Source: Pseudomonadota bacterium
Lineage (GTDB): Bacteria; Pseudomonadota; Gammaproteobacteria; Steroidobacterales; Steroidobacteraceae
Length of the DNA stretch: 64,000 nucleotides
Assembly: GCA_023423935.1 (NCBI GenBank)
Contig: JAFAEQ010000043.1
Coordinates: 1-64,000, forward strand
Direction: 5' to 3'
The notes under the pieces are model-generated. The model ran no database searches. It was not told the DNA's origin and saw only the letters and a program-made list of their open reading frames with translations. The translations under genes and the position numbers were made by a program. Below, in pieces: positions 1 to 6,992 of this stretch; the stretch's first letter is position 1; each line of letters starts with the position of its first letter.

Positions 1-515
1 TTTGGGGGGCGCTCTTCTCCGGGCCCCACGACGAACAGCAGATCGGACAAGCGGTTCAGGTACCGCGCGACCTCGGGTGCCACGGTTTCAGTTTCTGCGA
101 GTCGCCAGACTTCGCGTTCGGCACGACGCGTGATCGTGCGTGCGAGATGACATGCCGCGGCGGCGGGGCCGCCGCCGGGAAGAATGAATTCCTTCAAGGC
201 GGGTAGCGGCTCGTTCAATCGATCGAGCGCCTGTTCGAGTGCTTCGATCATCTCCGAGGAGATCGCGCGATAGCCCGGCACCGCAAGCTCGCCACCCAGA
301 TCGAACAAGTCATGCTGAATTCCCGTCAGCAGTTCCACGATGTGCTGAGGCAGTCCTGTCACCGCGAGCGTCATGCCGATCGCGCTGTTGGCCTCATCGA
401 CGGCGCCATAGGCTTCGATGCGACCGTGCGTCTTCGGGACGCGCGTTCCGTCGCCCAATCCTGTCGTGCCGTCATCGCCGGTGCGGGTGTAGATCTTGCT
501 GAGTCGGTGGCCCAT
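1..515 (-). CDS. cobO: Corrinoid adenosyltransferase (PduO/MMAB type), 3' end outside the window
   Basis: Transfers the adenosyl group of ATP to cob(I)alamin, making the adenosylcobalamin that IcmF downstream in the map needs. The 171 visible codons begin at an ATG (513-515) and open with the family signature YTRTGDDGTTGLGDG, followed by RIEAYGAVDEANSAIG and the conserved helix GGGPAAAACHLARTITRRAE and then NRLSDLLFV. These are hallmarks of the PduO-type (not CobA-type) enzyme, so the symbol is used loosely. No Shine-Dalgarno is visible: the bases before the ATG are copies of a tandem repeat. The last visible residues (GPGEERPPK) do not resemble the usual arginine/alanine-rich end of the family, so a sequence error or divergence near the window edge is possible. 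Confidence 0.9.
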   Translation of the reverse strand, partial: MGHRLSKIYTRTGDDGTTGLGDGTRVPKTHGRIEAYGAVDEANSAIGMTLAVTGLPQHIVELLTGIQHDLFDLGGELAVPGYRAISSEMIEALEQALDRLNEPLPALKEFILPGGGPAAAACHLARTITRRAEREVWRLAETETVAPEVARYLNRLSDLLFVVGPGEERPP

Positions 516-519
516 GGAA

Positions 520-608
520 GTGATGAGTGATGAGTGATGAGTGATGAGGGATGACAGTGATGGCAGTGATGGCAGTGATGGCGGTGATGGCGGTGATGGC
601 GGTGATGG
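520..608. repeat. Two adjoining tandem repeats (7-mer x4, 9-mer x6) in the adenosyltransferase leader
   Basis: Four perfect copies of GTGATGA run from 520 to 547, and six copies of the 9-mer CRGTGATGG (three CAGTGATGG then three CGGTGATGG) run from 555 to 608, with a degraded copy to 619. The array fills the whole gap between the TetR stop codon (620-622) and the adenosyltransferase start codon (513-515), both read on the minus strand. It replaces the place where a ribosome binding site would be expected. Confidence 0.9.
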
Positions 609-619
609 CGGCAGTGATG

Positions 620-1297
620 CTAGCGCTTGGCGAGGCCGAGGTTGAAGAGTTCGATGAATTGTTCTGCGATTTCCTGAGCCGTGAGTGCATCGTCGCTGCG
701 GTACCAGTGCGCGATCCAGTTGAAGGCGCCGGCGATGGCGAAGGCGGCCATCTTGGGGTCGCAGGAGCGCAGTGATCCATCCTTCGCGCCTTCGGCGATG
801 AGCCGGCGCAGCCCCTGATCTATTTCGGATTTGAGCGCTTTTACTTTCCGGCTCATGCTGGCGCTGAGATCCTGGTTCTCGGCCTGAACCATGCACCAGC
901 CAAAATCGGACGCAATCGCCTGTGCGTAGCGAGTCATCACGAGCGCCAGGCGATCGCGGGTCTTCTCCTTGGAATCGGCCACTTCCTCGAACGCCTGCAT
1001 GATCAGTTGCAGGCCGGCGCGGAAGCATTCGAACAGCAATTGCTCCTTGTTCTGCACGTAGTGATACACGGTGGGCTTCGTGACGTTGAGGTCCGCCGCG
1101 ATGTCATCCAGCGAAGTGTTGTGATAGCCGCGCGCGCGGAAGGCGCGGGCAGCCGCCTGAATCACCGCATCGCGTTTGCGCTCGCGATCGCGAACCCGCA
1201 GGTTCACGGGCGACCACAACGCCGAGCCGGAGGCGGGCGTCTCGTCCGCTTTCGGCGAATCGGCCTTCTGACTCTTGCGTGCAGATCGCGTAGCCAA
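620..1297 (-). CDS. TetR/AcrR family transcriptional regulator
   Basis: A 225-residue one-component repressor. Residues 1-35 are a polar lysine/serine-rich extension, then a typical TetR DNA-binding domain: RKRDAVIQAAARAFRARGY (helix 1), TSLDDIAADLNVTKPTVYHY (helix-turn-helix) and NKEQLLFECF. The rest is the alpha-helical ligand/dimer domain. It is transcribed divergently from icmF, and its own downstream neighbour on the minus strand is the corrinoid adenosyltransferase. The shared upstream gap contains a perfect 16-bp palindrome (1397-1412), so it probably represses itself and icmF in response to an acyl-CoA; that ligand is inferred from context only. Confidence 0.9.
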   Translation of the reverse strand: MATRSARKSQKADSPKADETPASGSALWSPVNLRVRDRERKRDAVIQAAARAFRARGYHNTSLDDIAADLNVTKPTVYHYVQNKEQLLFECFRAGLQLIMQAFEEVADSKEKTRDRLALVMTRYAQAIASDFGWCMVQAENQDLSASMSRKVKALKSEIDQGLRRLIAEGAKDGSLRSCDPKMAAFAIAGAFNWIAHWYRSDDALTAQEIAEQFIELFNLGLAKR

Positions 1298-1396
1298 ACG
1301 GTTCTCCTTGTCGATGTTTGCCCGGCGGCAACTCTACCGGCCCTGCGTGGTGCGACGCGACGGTGTACGCCGTTGACCATCGCCTCCGAGCCTAAA

Positions 1397-1412
1397 TATA
1401 CTCGCGAGTATA
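1397..1412. promoter_or_regulatory. Perfect palindrome TATACTCGCGAGTATA, probable TetR operator
   Basis: Sixteen bases that are exactly self-complementary lie in the divergent tetR/icmF spacer, about 100 bp before the TetR start and 57 bp before the icmF start. TetR-family regulators bind such palindromes as dimers. The right half overlaps TATAGT (1409-1414), which could serve as a -10 element for icmF, so binding would block the promoter. Assignment to this TetR is inference from position. Confidence 0.7.
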
Positions 1413-1468
1413 GTCTATACGGCCCGGTAACTTGTCCTCGGCAATCGGCCGATCAGGGTTCAGCAGAT

Positions 1469-4400
1469 ATGAGCAGTGCGGCGTCGTTTGCGACCGGATC
1501 TCCATTGGCGGCGCGCAGCGAGAAGCCGCAGCGTTTCGTGACGGCGGCGTCGCTGTTCGACGGTCACGACGCAGCGATCAACATGATCCGGCGCCTGCTC
1601 CAGGCGCACGGCGCAGAGGTGGTGCACCTCGGTCATAACCGCAGCGTCGCCGAGATCGTGCGCGCCGCCATCCAGGAGGATGCGGACGCCATCGCCGTGT
1701 CCTCGTATCAGGGTGGCCATAACGAGTACTTCGCGTACATGGTGGACATGCTGCGCGAACTGAATGTGAGTCACATTCGCGTCGTCGTGGGCGGTGGCGG
1801 CACCATTGCGCCTCACGAAGTCGAAGCGCTCGAGCGTCATGGGGTCGAGCGGATCTACACGCCCGAAGATGGTCGTCGCCTCGGTCTGGACGGGATGATC
1901 GATGACGTGTTGAAGCGCGTGGCTAATGCGGTGAGACCGCCCTTTGCATTCGCGCCGCTGAATCCGCGTGATCATCGACAGATTGCGCAGACCATCACGG
2001 CGCTGGAACAAGGCAATGATGAGCCGATCCGCCGCGCACTGGCGAAAGTGCAGCACCGCGTTCCTGTCGTGGGACTGACCGGCACCGGCGGCGCCGGCAA
2101 GTCGAGTCTCAACGATGAGTTGCTGCAGCGGTTCGTGCGCCATTTTCCGGATCGCAACATCGCCGTCGTCGCGATGGATCCGACCCGTCGTCGCACGGGT
2201 GGAGCGCTGCTCGGCGATCGCATTCGCATGAACTCGCTCACCTCGCCGAATATTTTCATGCGTTCGCTCGCCACGCGTCGCCAGCACAGTGCGACGAGCG
2301 CGGCCCTCAGGGACACCATCGGTCTGCTGAAGCTGGCGAACTTCGATCTGATCGTCGTCGAGACGGCGGGCATCGGGCAGTCCGATACCGAGATCACCGA
2401 TCTGGTCGATATCTCGATGTACGTCATGACGAGTGAATACGGCGCGGCCAGCCAGCTCGAGAAAATCGACATGCTCGATTTCGCCGACATGATCGTGCTC
2501 AACAAATTCGAGAAGCGCGGTGCCGAAGACGCGCTGCGCGACGTGCGCAAACAGTGGCGACGCAATCGGCGCGATCAGGCGCATCTGCCGGATGCAGAAG
2601 TCCCGGTGTTTCCGACCATCGCGAGCCGGTTCAACGATCCCGGCGTCAATCGTCTCTTCGCTGAGCTCTGCCGGAAGATCGACACCAAGGAACCTGCGAA
2701 GTCCTGGACAGTGAACGACGTCGGACCGACCGAGTTCGTTTCACGTGATCCTCTCATTCCCGGCAGCCGCAATCGCTATCTGGCCGAGATCGCCGGCACC
2801 GGTCGTCGCACGCATGAGAGCATCCAGGCGAGCGTGGACGCTGCGCGTCGTGCGTCCGGACTCTATGAATCGCTCAAGGCGCTGCACGATCCTGCGTTGC
2901 CCGCGCCGCTGGATGCCTACGCTGCGCAGGTTCTCGAGGAGTCGGCGGATGCAACGCGTCATGCGCTGCGGGTCGCTTACAACGATGCATTGCAGGCCAT
3001 GGGCGGGGATGCGATTGCAGAGCTCAAGCGATGGCAGCAGCGCGTGCAAGGCGTCACCGATAAACAATATGCGTACAAGGTTCGCGAGCGCACGGTGACC
3101 GGCGAGAACTACACGACTTCGCTGAGCGGCAACTCGATTCCCAAGATTGCTGTCCCGCGTTTTCAGGACTGGGGCGAGACCTTGCGCTTCATCCTCAGCG
3201 AGAACCTGCCGGGCAGTTATCCGTACACGGCGGGCGTGTATCCGTATCGTCGTACGGAGGAGGAGCCGATTCGCATGTTCGCCGGAGAAGGCGGGCCTGA
3301 GCGTACCAATCGGCGCTTCCATTATCTCGCGCAGGGTCACGCGGCGACGCGTCTGTCGACGGCGTTCGATTCGACGACGTTGTACGGCGAGGACCCGGAT
3401 ACCCGGCCCGATATCTACGGACGGACGGGCAACTCCGGCGTGTCGATCGCCACGCTCGATGATATGAAGAAGCTGTATTCGGGCTTCGATCTGTGCGCGC
3501 CGACCACGTCGGTGTCCATGACCATCAACGGTCCGGCGCCGATGCTGCTCGCGATGTTCATGAATACCGCGATCGATCAGCGAGTCGAGCGATTCCTGCG
3601 CGCGGAAGGTCGCTGGAATGCCGCCGAGAAGCGGATCGCCGAGCTGCGCGAGCGAATGCAGGCGCATCTGCCGGCCTATCACGGCGATCTGCCGCAGGGA
3701 CATGACGGCTCGGGTATCGCCATGCTCGGGATCACGAGCGATCAGCTGATTGCGTCCGGTGTGCTCACGGCTGAAGAACATGCACGGCTTCGTGCCGAAG
3801 CGCTCTCGCAAGTGCGCGGGACAGTGCAGGCGGACATTCTCAAGGAGGATCAGGCGCAGAACACCTGCATTTTCTCCACCGAGTTCGCGCTGCGCATGAT
3901 GGGTGACGTGCAGCAGTACTTCATCGACCGGAAGGTGCGCAACTTCTACTCGGTCTCCATCTCGGGCTACCACATCGCCGAAGCAGGCGCGAATCCGATC
4001 AGCCAGCTCGCCTTCACGCTCGCCAATGGTTTCACGATCGTCGAGTACTACCTCGCGCGCGGCATGAAGATCGATGACTTCGCGCCGAACCTGTCGTTCT
4101 TTTTCTCGAACGGAATGGATGCTGAGTACGCGGTGATCGGTCGCGTCGCGCGCCGCATCTGGGCTCGCGCCATGCGCGAGATCTATCGCGCCGGCCCGCG
4201 CAGTCAGATGCTGAAGTACCACATCCAGACCTCGGGACGCTCCCTGCATGCGCAGGAGATTCAGTTCAACGACATCCGCACCACGCTCCAGGCGCTGTAC
4301 GCACTGTTCGACAACTGCAATTCGCTGCACACGAACGCCTATGACGAGGCATTGACGACGCCGACCGAGGAAAGCGTGCGTCGTGCAGTGGCGATCCAGC

Positions 4401-4918
4401 TCATCATCAATCGCGAGCTCGGCCTCAACATGAATCAGAATCCCTGGCAGGGCTCCTTCTTCATGGAGCGGCTGACGGATCTGGTCGAAGAAGCCGTCTA
4501 CAAGGAATTCGAGTCGCTCTCGGAACGCGGCGGCGTGCTCGGCGCAATGGAAACGATGTACCAGCGCAGCAAGATTCAGGAAGAGAGCATGCACTACGAA
4601 AAGCTCAAGCACGACGGAACGCTGCCGCTCATCGGCGTGAACACCTTCCTGAGTCCCGAAGCGGAAAGCGAAGGCACCCGCAGCGTGGCATTGATCCGCT
4701 CAACTGACGAAGAGAAGGATCTGCAGGTCCACGCCGTGAAGGCGTTCCAGGCTCGCAATGCCAAAGAGTCACCGACAGCCCTGGCGCGACTGCAGCAGGT
4801 CGCGACCGCAGGCGGCAACGTGTTCGAGGAACTCATGAACACCGTCAAGACCTGTTCCCTCGGACAGATCTCCCGCGCGCTCTACGACGTCGGCGGGCAG
4901 TATCGGAGGAATGTGTGA
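1469..4918 (+). CDS. icmF: Fused isobutyryl-CoA mutase IcmF (B12 domain, G-protein chaperone, mutase)
   Basis: Adenosylcobalamin enzyme of 1149 residues interconverting isobutyryl-CoA and n-butyryl-CoA. Domains in order: B12-binding (about 20-155) with the DGHD motif, His33 being the expected cobalt ligand; a MeaB-like GTPase chaperone (about 195-420) with P-loop GTGGAGKSS (Lys211) and VLNK; a linker; and the TIM-barrel mutase (about 540-1149) starting with PGSYPYTAGVYPYRR. Phe604 and Gln797 occupy the places of the Tyr and Arg that give methylmalonyl-CoA mutase its specificity, so isobutyryl-CoA is the predicted substrate. The open frame extends upstream to 1007, but that would overlap tetR; the ATG at 1469 begins just before the conserved domain. 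An acidic/basic helical stretch near 705-755 looks like an insertion in the mutase domain. Confidence 0.95.
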   Translation: MSSAASFATGSPLAARSEKPQRFVTAASLFDGHDAAINMIRRLLQAHGAEVVHLGHNRSVAEIVRAAIQEDADAIAVSSYQGGHNEYFAYMVDMLRELNVSHIRVVVGGGGTIAPHEVEALERHGVERIYTPEDGRRLGLDGMIDDVLKRVANAVRPPFAFAPLNPRDHRQIAQTITALEQGNDEPIRRALAKVQHRVPVVGLTGTGGAGKSSLNDELLQRFVRHFPDRNIAVVAMDPTRRRTGGALLGDRIRMNSLTSPNIFMRSLATRRQHSATSAALRDTIGLLKLANFDLIVVETAGIGQSDTEITDLVDISMYVMTSEYGAASQLEKIDMLDFADMIVLNKFEKRGAEDALRDVRKQWRRNRRDQAHLPDAEVPVFPTIASRFNDPGVNRLFAELCRKIDTKEPAKSWTVNDVGPTEFVSRDPLIPGSRNRYLAEIAGTGRRTHESIQASVDAARRASGLYESLKALHDPALPAPLDAYAAQVLEESADATRHALRVAYNDALQAMGGDAIAELKRWQQRVQGVTDKQYAYKVRERTVTGENYTTSLSGNSIPKIAVPRFQDWGETLRFILSENLPGSYPYTAGVYPYRRTEEEPIRMFAGEGGPERTNRRFHYLAQGHAATRLSTAFDSTTLYGEDPDTRPDIYGRTGNSGVSIATLDDMKKLYSGFDLCAPTTSVSMTINGPAPMLLAMFMNTAIDQRVERFLRAEGRWNAAEKRIAELRERMQAHLPAYHGDLPQGHDGSGIAMLGITSDQLIASGVLTAEEHARLRAEALSQVRGTVQADILKEDQAQNTCIFSTEFALRMMGDVQQYFIDRKVRNFYSVSISGYHIAEAGANPISQLAFTLANGFTIVEYYLARGMKIDDFAPNLSFFFSNGMDAEYAVIGRVARRIWARAMREIYRAGPRSQMLKYHIQTSGRSLHAQEIQFNDIRTTLQALYALFDNCNSLHTNAYDEALTTPTEESVRRAVAIQLIINRELGLNMNQNPWQGSFFMERLTDLVEEAVYKEFESLSERGGVLGAMETMYQRSKIQEESMHYEKLKHDGTLPLIGVNTFLSPEAESEGTRSVALIRSTDEEKDLQVHAVKAFQARNAKESPTALARLQQVATAGGNVFEELMNTVKTCSLGQISRALYDVGGQYRRNV

Positions 4919-4919
4919 G

Positions 4920-5101
4920 CTAGGCCGTAAGGCCTAGCTCTGAGGCCCTAGGCCCTAGTCTCTAGGCGCTAGCCAGAACGGAGTTCGGAATTGAACTGAC
5001 GCGCAGGATTCTTATTCTCTTGTTTTCACCTAGTGCCTAGCGCCTAGTACCTAGCACCTAGTACCTAGCACCTTCTTTAGGCCCTAGTGCCTAGCACCTA
5101 G
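4920..5101. repeat. CTAG-saturated intergenic repeat array
   Basis: Fifteen CTAG tetranucleotides occur in 182 bp, in units such as CCTAGTACCTAGCACC repeated with small variation. Two near-identical blocks reading CTAGCACCTTCTT end the array, one at about 5065-5077 and one at about 5098-5110. The array fills most of the icmF/acyl-CoA dehydrogenase gap and runs almost to the start codon of the latter, interrupted by about 57 bp of ordinary sequence (4973-5029). CTAG is normally among the rarest tetranucleotides in proteobacterial DNA. Confidence 0.9.
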
Positions 5102-5123
5102 CACCTTCTTCAGGATTTTCCCC

Positions 5124-6890
5124 ATGTACCAACCGCCTCTGAAAGAACTCCAATTCGTGATGCATCAGCTCGTGCGCGACGAGCAACTCGTCGGGCTCGA
5201 AGGGTTCGAGGATTACTCGCCTGACTTTGCCGACTCGGTGTTGGAGGAGGCAGGGAAGTTCGCGGAAGAGGTGCTGGCGCCGATCAATCGGCTCGGCGAC
5301 CAGAAGGGCGCGAAATGGACTCCTGAGGGAGTCGTGATGCCGCAGGAGTTCAAGGACGCATATGCGCAGTTCGTGGAAGGCGGTTGGCCGATGCTGCGTG
5401 CGCGAACGGAACATGGCGGTCAGGGCGCGCCGAATATTCTGGGCACTGCGATCGAGGAGTTGTGGGCGTCGTCCAATCTGGCGTTCAAGCTCTGTCCGAT
5501 GTTGTCGCAGGGCGCAGTGGAGGCGATCGAGCAGTGCGGCTCCGAAGAGCAGAAGCAGCGTTTCCTGCCGAAGATGATCAGCGGCGAATGGACGGGCACG
5601 ATGGTGCTCACCGAGCCGCAAGCGGGTTCCGATCTCGGTGCGATCCGCACACGCGCGGTGCCCGAGGGCGATCATTACCGGCTCTTCGGTCAGAAGATCT
5701 TCATCACGTACGGCGATCACGACTACACGCCGAACACGATTCACATGGTGCTCGCGCGAATCGAAGGTGCGCCCGCCGGCACCAAGGGCATCTCGCTGTT
5801 CATCGTGCCGAAGGTGCTGGTCAACGAGGATGGCAGCCTCGGCGAGCGCAACGATGTGCGCTGCGTATCGATCGAGCACAAGCTCGGTATTCATGCGAGC
5901 CCGACTTGCGTGATGTCGTTCGGCGATCAGAAGGGCGCGGTGGGCTATCTGGTCGGCGAAGCGAATCGCGGGCTCGAGTACATGTTCATCATGATGAATG
6001 CGGCGCGCCTGTCGGTGGGCCTCGAAGGCTATGCAGTCGGCGAACGTGCGTTCCAGCACGCACTCGCCTATGCGAAGACACGCATTCAGGGACGCGCGGG
6101 CGGTAAGAGCGCAGCGCCTGGCAAGGGTTCGCCGATCGCCTATCACCCCGACGTGAAGCGCATGTTGCTGACGATGAAGGCGAATGCGGACGCTGCGCGC
6201 GCGATCGCACTCTATGCAGCGCTGCAGTTGGATCTGGCGCGCCACCATTCCGATGCATCTGCGCGCGCGAAATATCAGGCGCGCGGCGATCTGTTGATTC
6301 CCATCGTGAAGGCATGGTCGACCGAATCCGGCGTCACGATGGCGTCGACGGGAATCCAGGTCCACGGCGGAATGGGATTCATCGAAGAGACAGGTGCTGC
6401 TCAGTACCTGCGTGACGTGCGCATCACCACCATCTACGAAGGCACGACCGGTATTCAGGCCGCGGACCTGGTGGGCCGCAAAGTGGCTCGCGATGCAGGC
6501 GCCGCCATGAATGCGCTGATCGAGGACATGCAGGCTGAGCTCGGTGAACTTGCGGACAACTCGGCCGCCGCAGCGCTCGAAGGCGTGAAGCTCCTGCGCG
6601 ATGCGACCGCCGCGCTGTTGAACTACTTCCGCGAAGATGCCGAGCGCGGACTGGCAGCGTCGGTGCCTTACCTCACGCTCTGCGGTGTCGTGATCGGCAG
6701 CTGGCTCATGGCGAAGTCCTCCGCCATCGCATCGCGTGAAATGCCGAACGACCCGGACTTCTATCGCGCCAAGCAGCAGATCGTGCGCGCCTACATGGAG
6801 CAGATCCTGCCGCAAGCCCATGCGCTCGCCCGCATCGTGACCCAGGGCAGCGGCAGCGTGGTGGACGCTGATCCTGCATTGCTAGGCTGA
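5124..6890 (+). CDS. Acyl-CoA dehydrogenase of the large (DmdC-like) class
   Basis: FAD-dependent alpha,beta-dehydrogenation of an acyl-CoA. At 588 residues it belongs to the long acyl-CoA dehydrogenases with an extra C-terminal domain, the class that includes 3-methylmercaptopropionyl-CoA dehydrogenase DmdC. Visible family sequence: LTEPQAGSDLGAIRTRA (FAD/substrate), QVHGGMGFIEETGAAQYLRD and IYEGTTGIQAADLVGRK, where Glu439 is the expected catalytic base. The true acyl chain cannot be read from sequence. It lies downstream of icmF on the same strand, so oxidation of butyryl-CoA or isobutyryl-CoA is plausible. A CAGGA lies upstream of the ATG, immediately after the CTAG repeat. Confidence 0.9.
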   Translation: MYQPPLKELQFVMHQLVRDEQLVGLEGFEDYSPDFADSVLEEAGKFAEEVLAPINRLGDQKGAKWTPEGVVMPQEFKDAYAQFVEGGWPMLRARTEHGGQGAPNILGTAIEELWASSNLAFKLCPMLSQGAVEAIEQCGSEEQKQRFLPKMISGEWTGTMVLTEPQAGSDLGAIRTRAVPEGDHYRLFGQKIFITYGDHDYTPNTIHMVLARIEGAPAGTKGISLFIVPKVLVNEDGSLGERNDVRCVSIEHKLGIHASPTCVMSFGDQKGAVGYLVGEANRGLEYMFIMMNAARLSVGLEGYAVGERAFQHALAYAKTRIQGRAGGKSAAPGKGSPIAYHPDVKRMLLTMKANADAARAIALYAALQLDLARHHSDASARAKYQARGDLLIPIVKAWSTESGVTMASTGIQVHGGMGFIEETGAAQYLRDVRITTIYEGTTGIQAADLVGRKVARDAGAAMNALIEDMQAELGELADNSAAAALEGVKLLRDATAALLNYFREDAERGLAASVPYLTLCGVVIGSWLMAKSSAIASREMPNDPDFYRAKQQIVRAYMEQILPQAHALARIVTQGSGSVVDADPALLG

Positions 6891-6901
6891 GGATCAGAAC
6901 T

Positions 6902-6982
6902 TCCACGGGGTGCACGGGGAACACTGGGCGAGCCGGTCGCTTGAACTGGTATCTCCCCGTGAGCCCCGTGGTCCCCGTGGAG
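6902..6982. repeat. REP-like palindromic element, copy 1
   Basis: Left arm at 6902-6928 (CCACGGGGTGCACGGGGAAC and following bases) and right arm at 6955-6982 (CCCCGTG repeated three times, ending CCCCGTGGAG) are inverted and would form a long GC-rich hairpin around a 26-bp loop. It sits between the convergent ends of the acyl-CoA dehydrogenase and tamB, a usual place for REP elements or bidirectional terminators. A second copy lies at 23271-23350. Confidence 0.8.
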
Positions 6983-6992
6983 ATCCGCTTTC

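Noticed and set aside
520..608. CRISPR-like array
   Set aside because: The units are directly adjacent 7- and 9-mers without spacers, so it is a simple tandem repeat.
1007..1468. N-terminal extension of IcmF to 1007
   Set aside because: It would overlap the divergent tetR gene and promoter region and adds no conserved sequence.
1460..4612. Long minus-strand open frames opposite icmF
   Set aside because: Antisense shadows; the plus strand encodes IcmF with complete catalytic motifs throughout.
5091..6821. Long minus-strand open frame opposite the acyl-CoA dehydrogenase
   Set aside because: It is the antisense shadow of a clearly conserved protein in GC-rich DNA; its translation is Arg/His/Ala-rich with no family resemblance.
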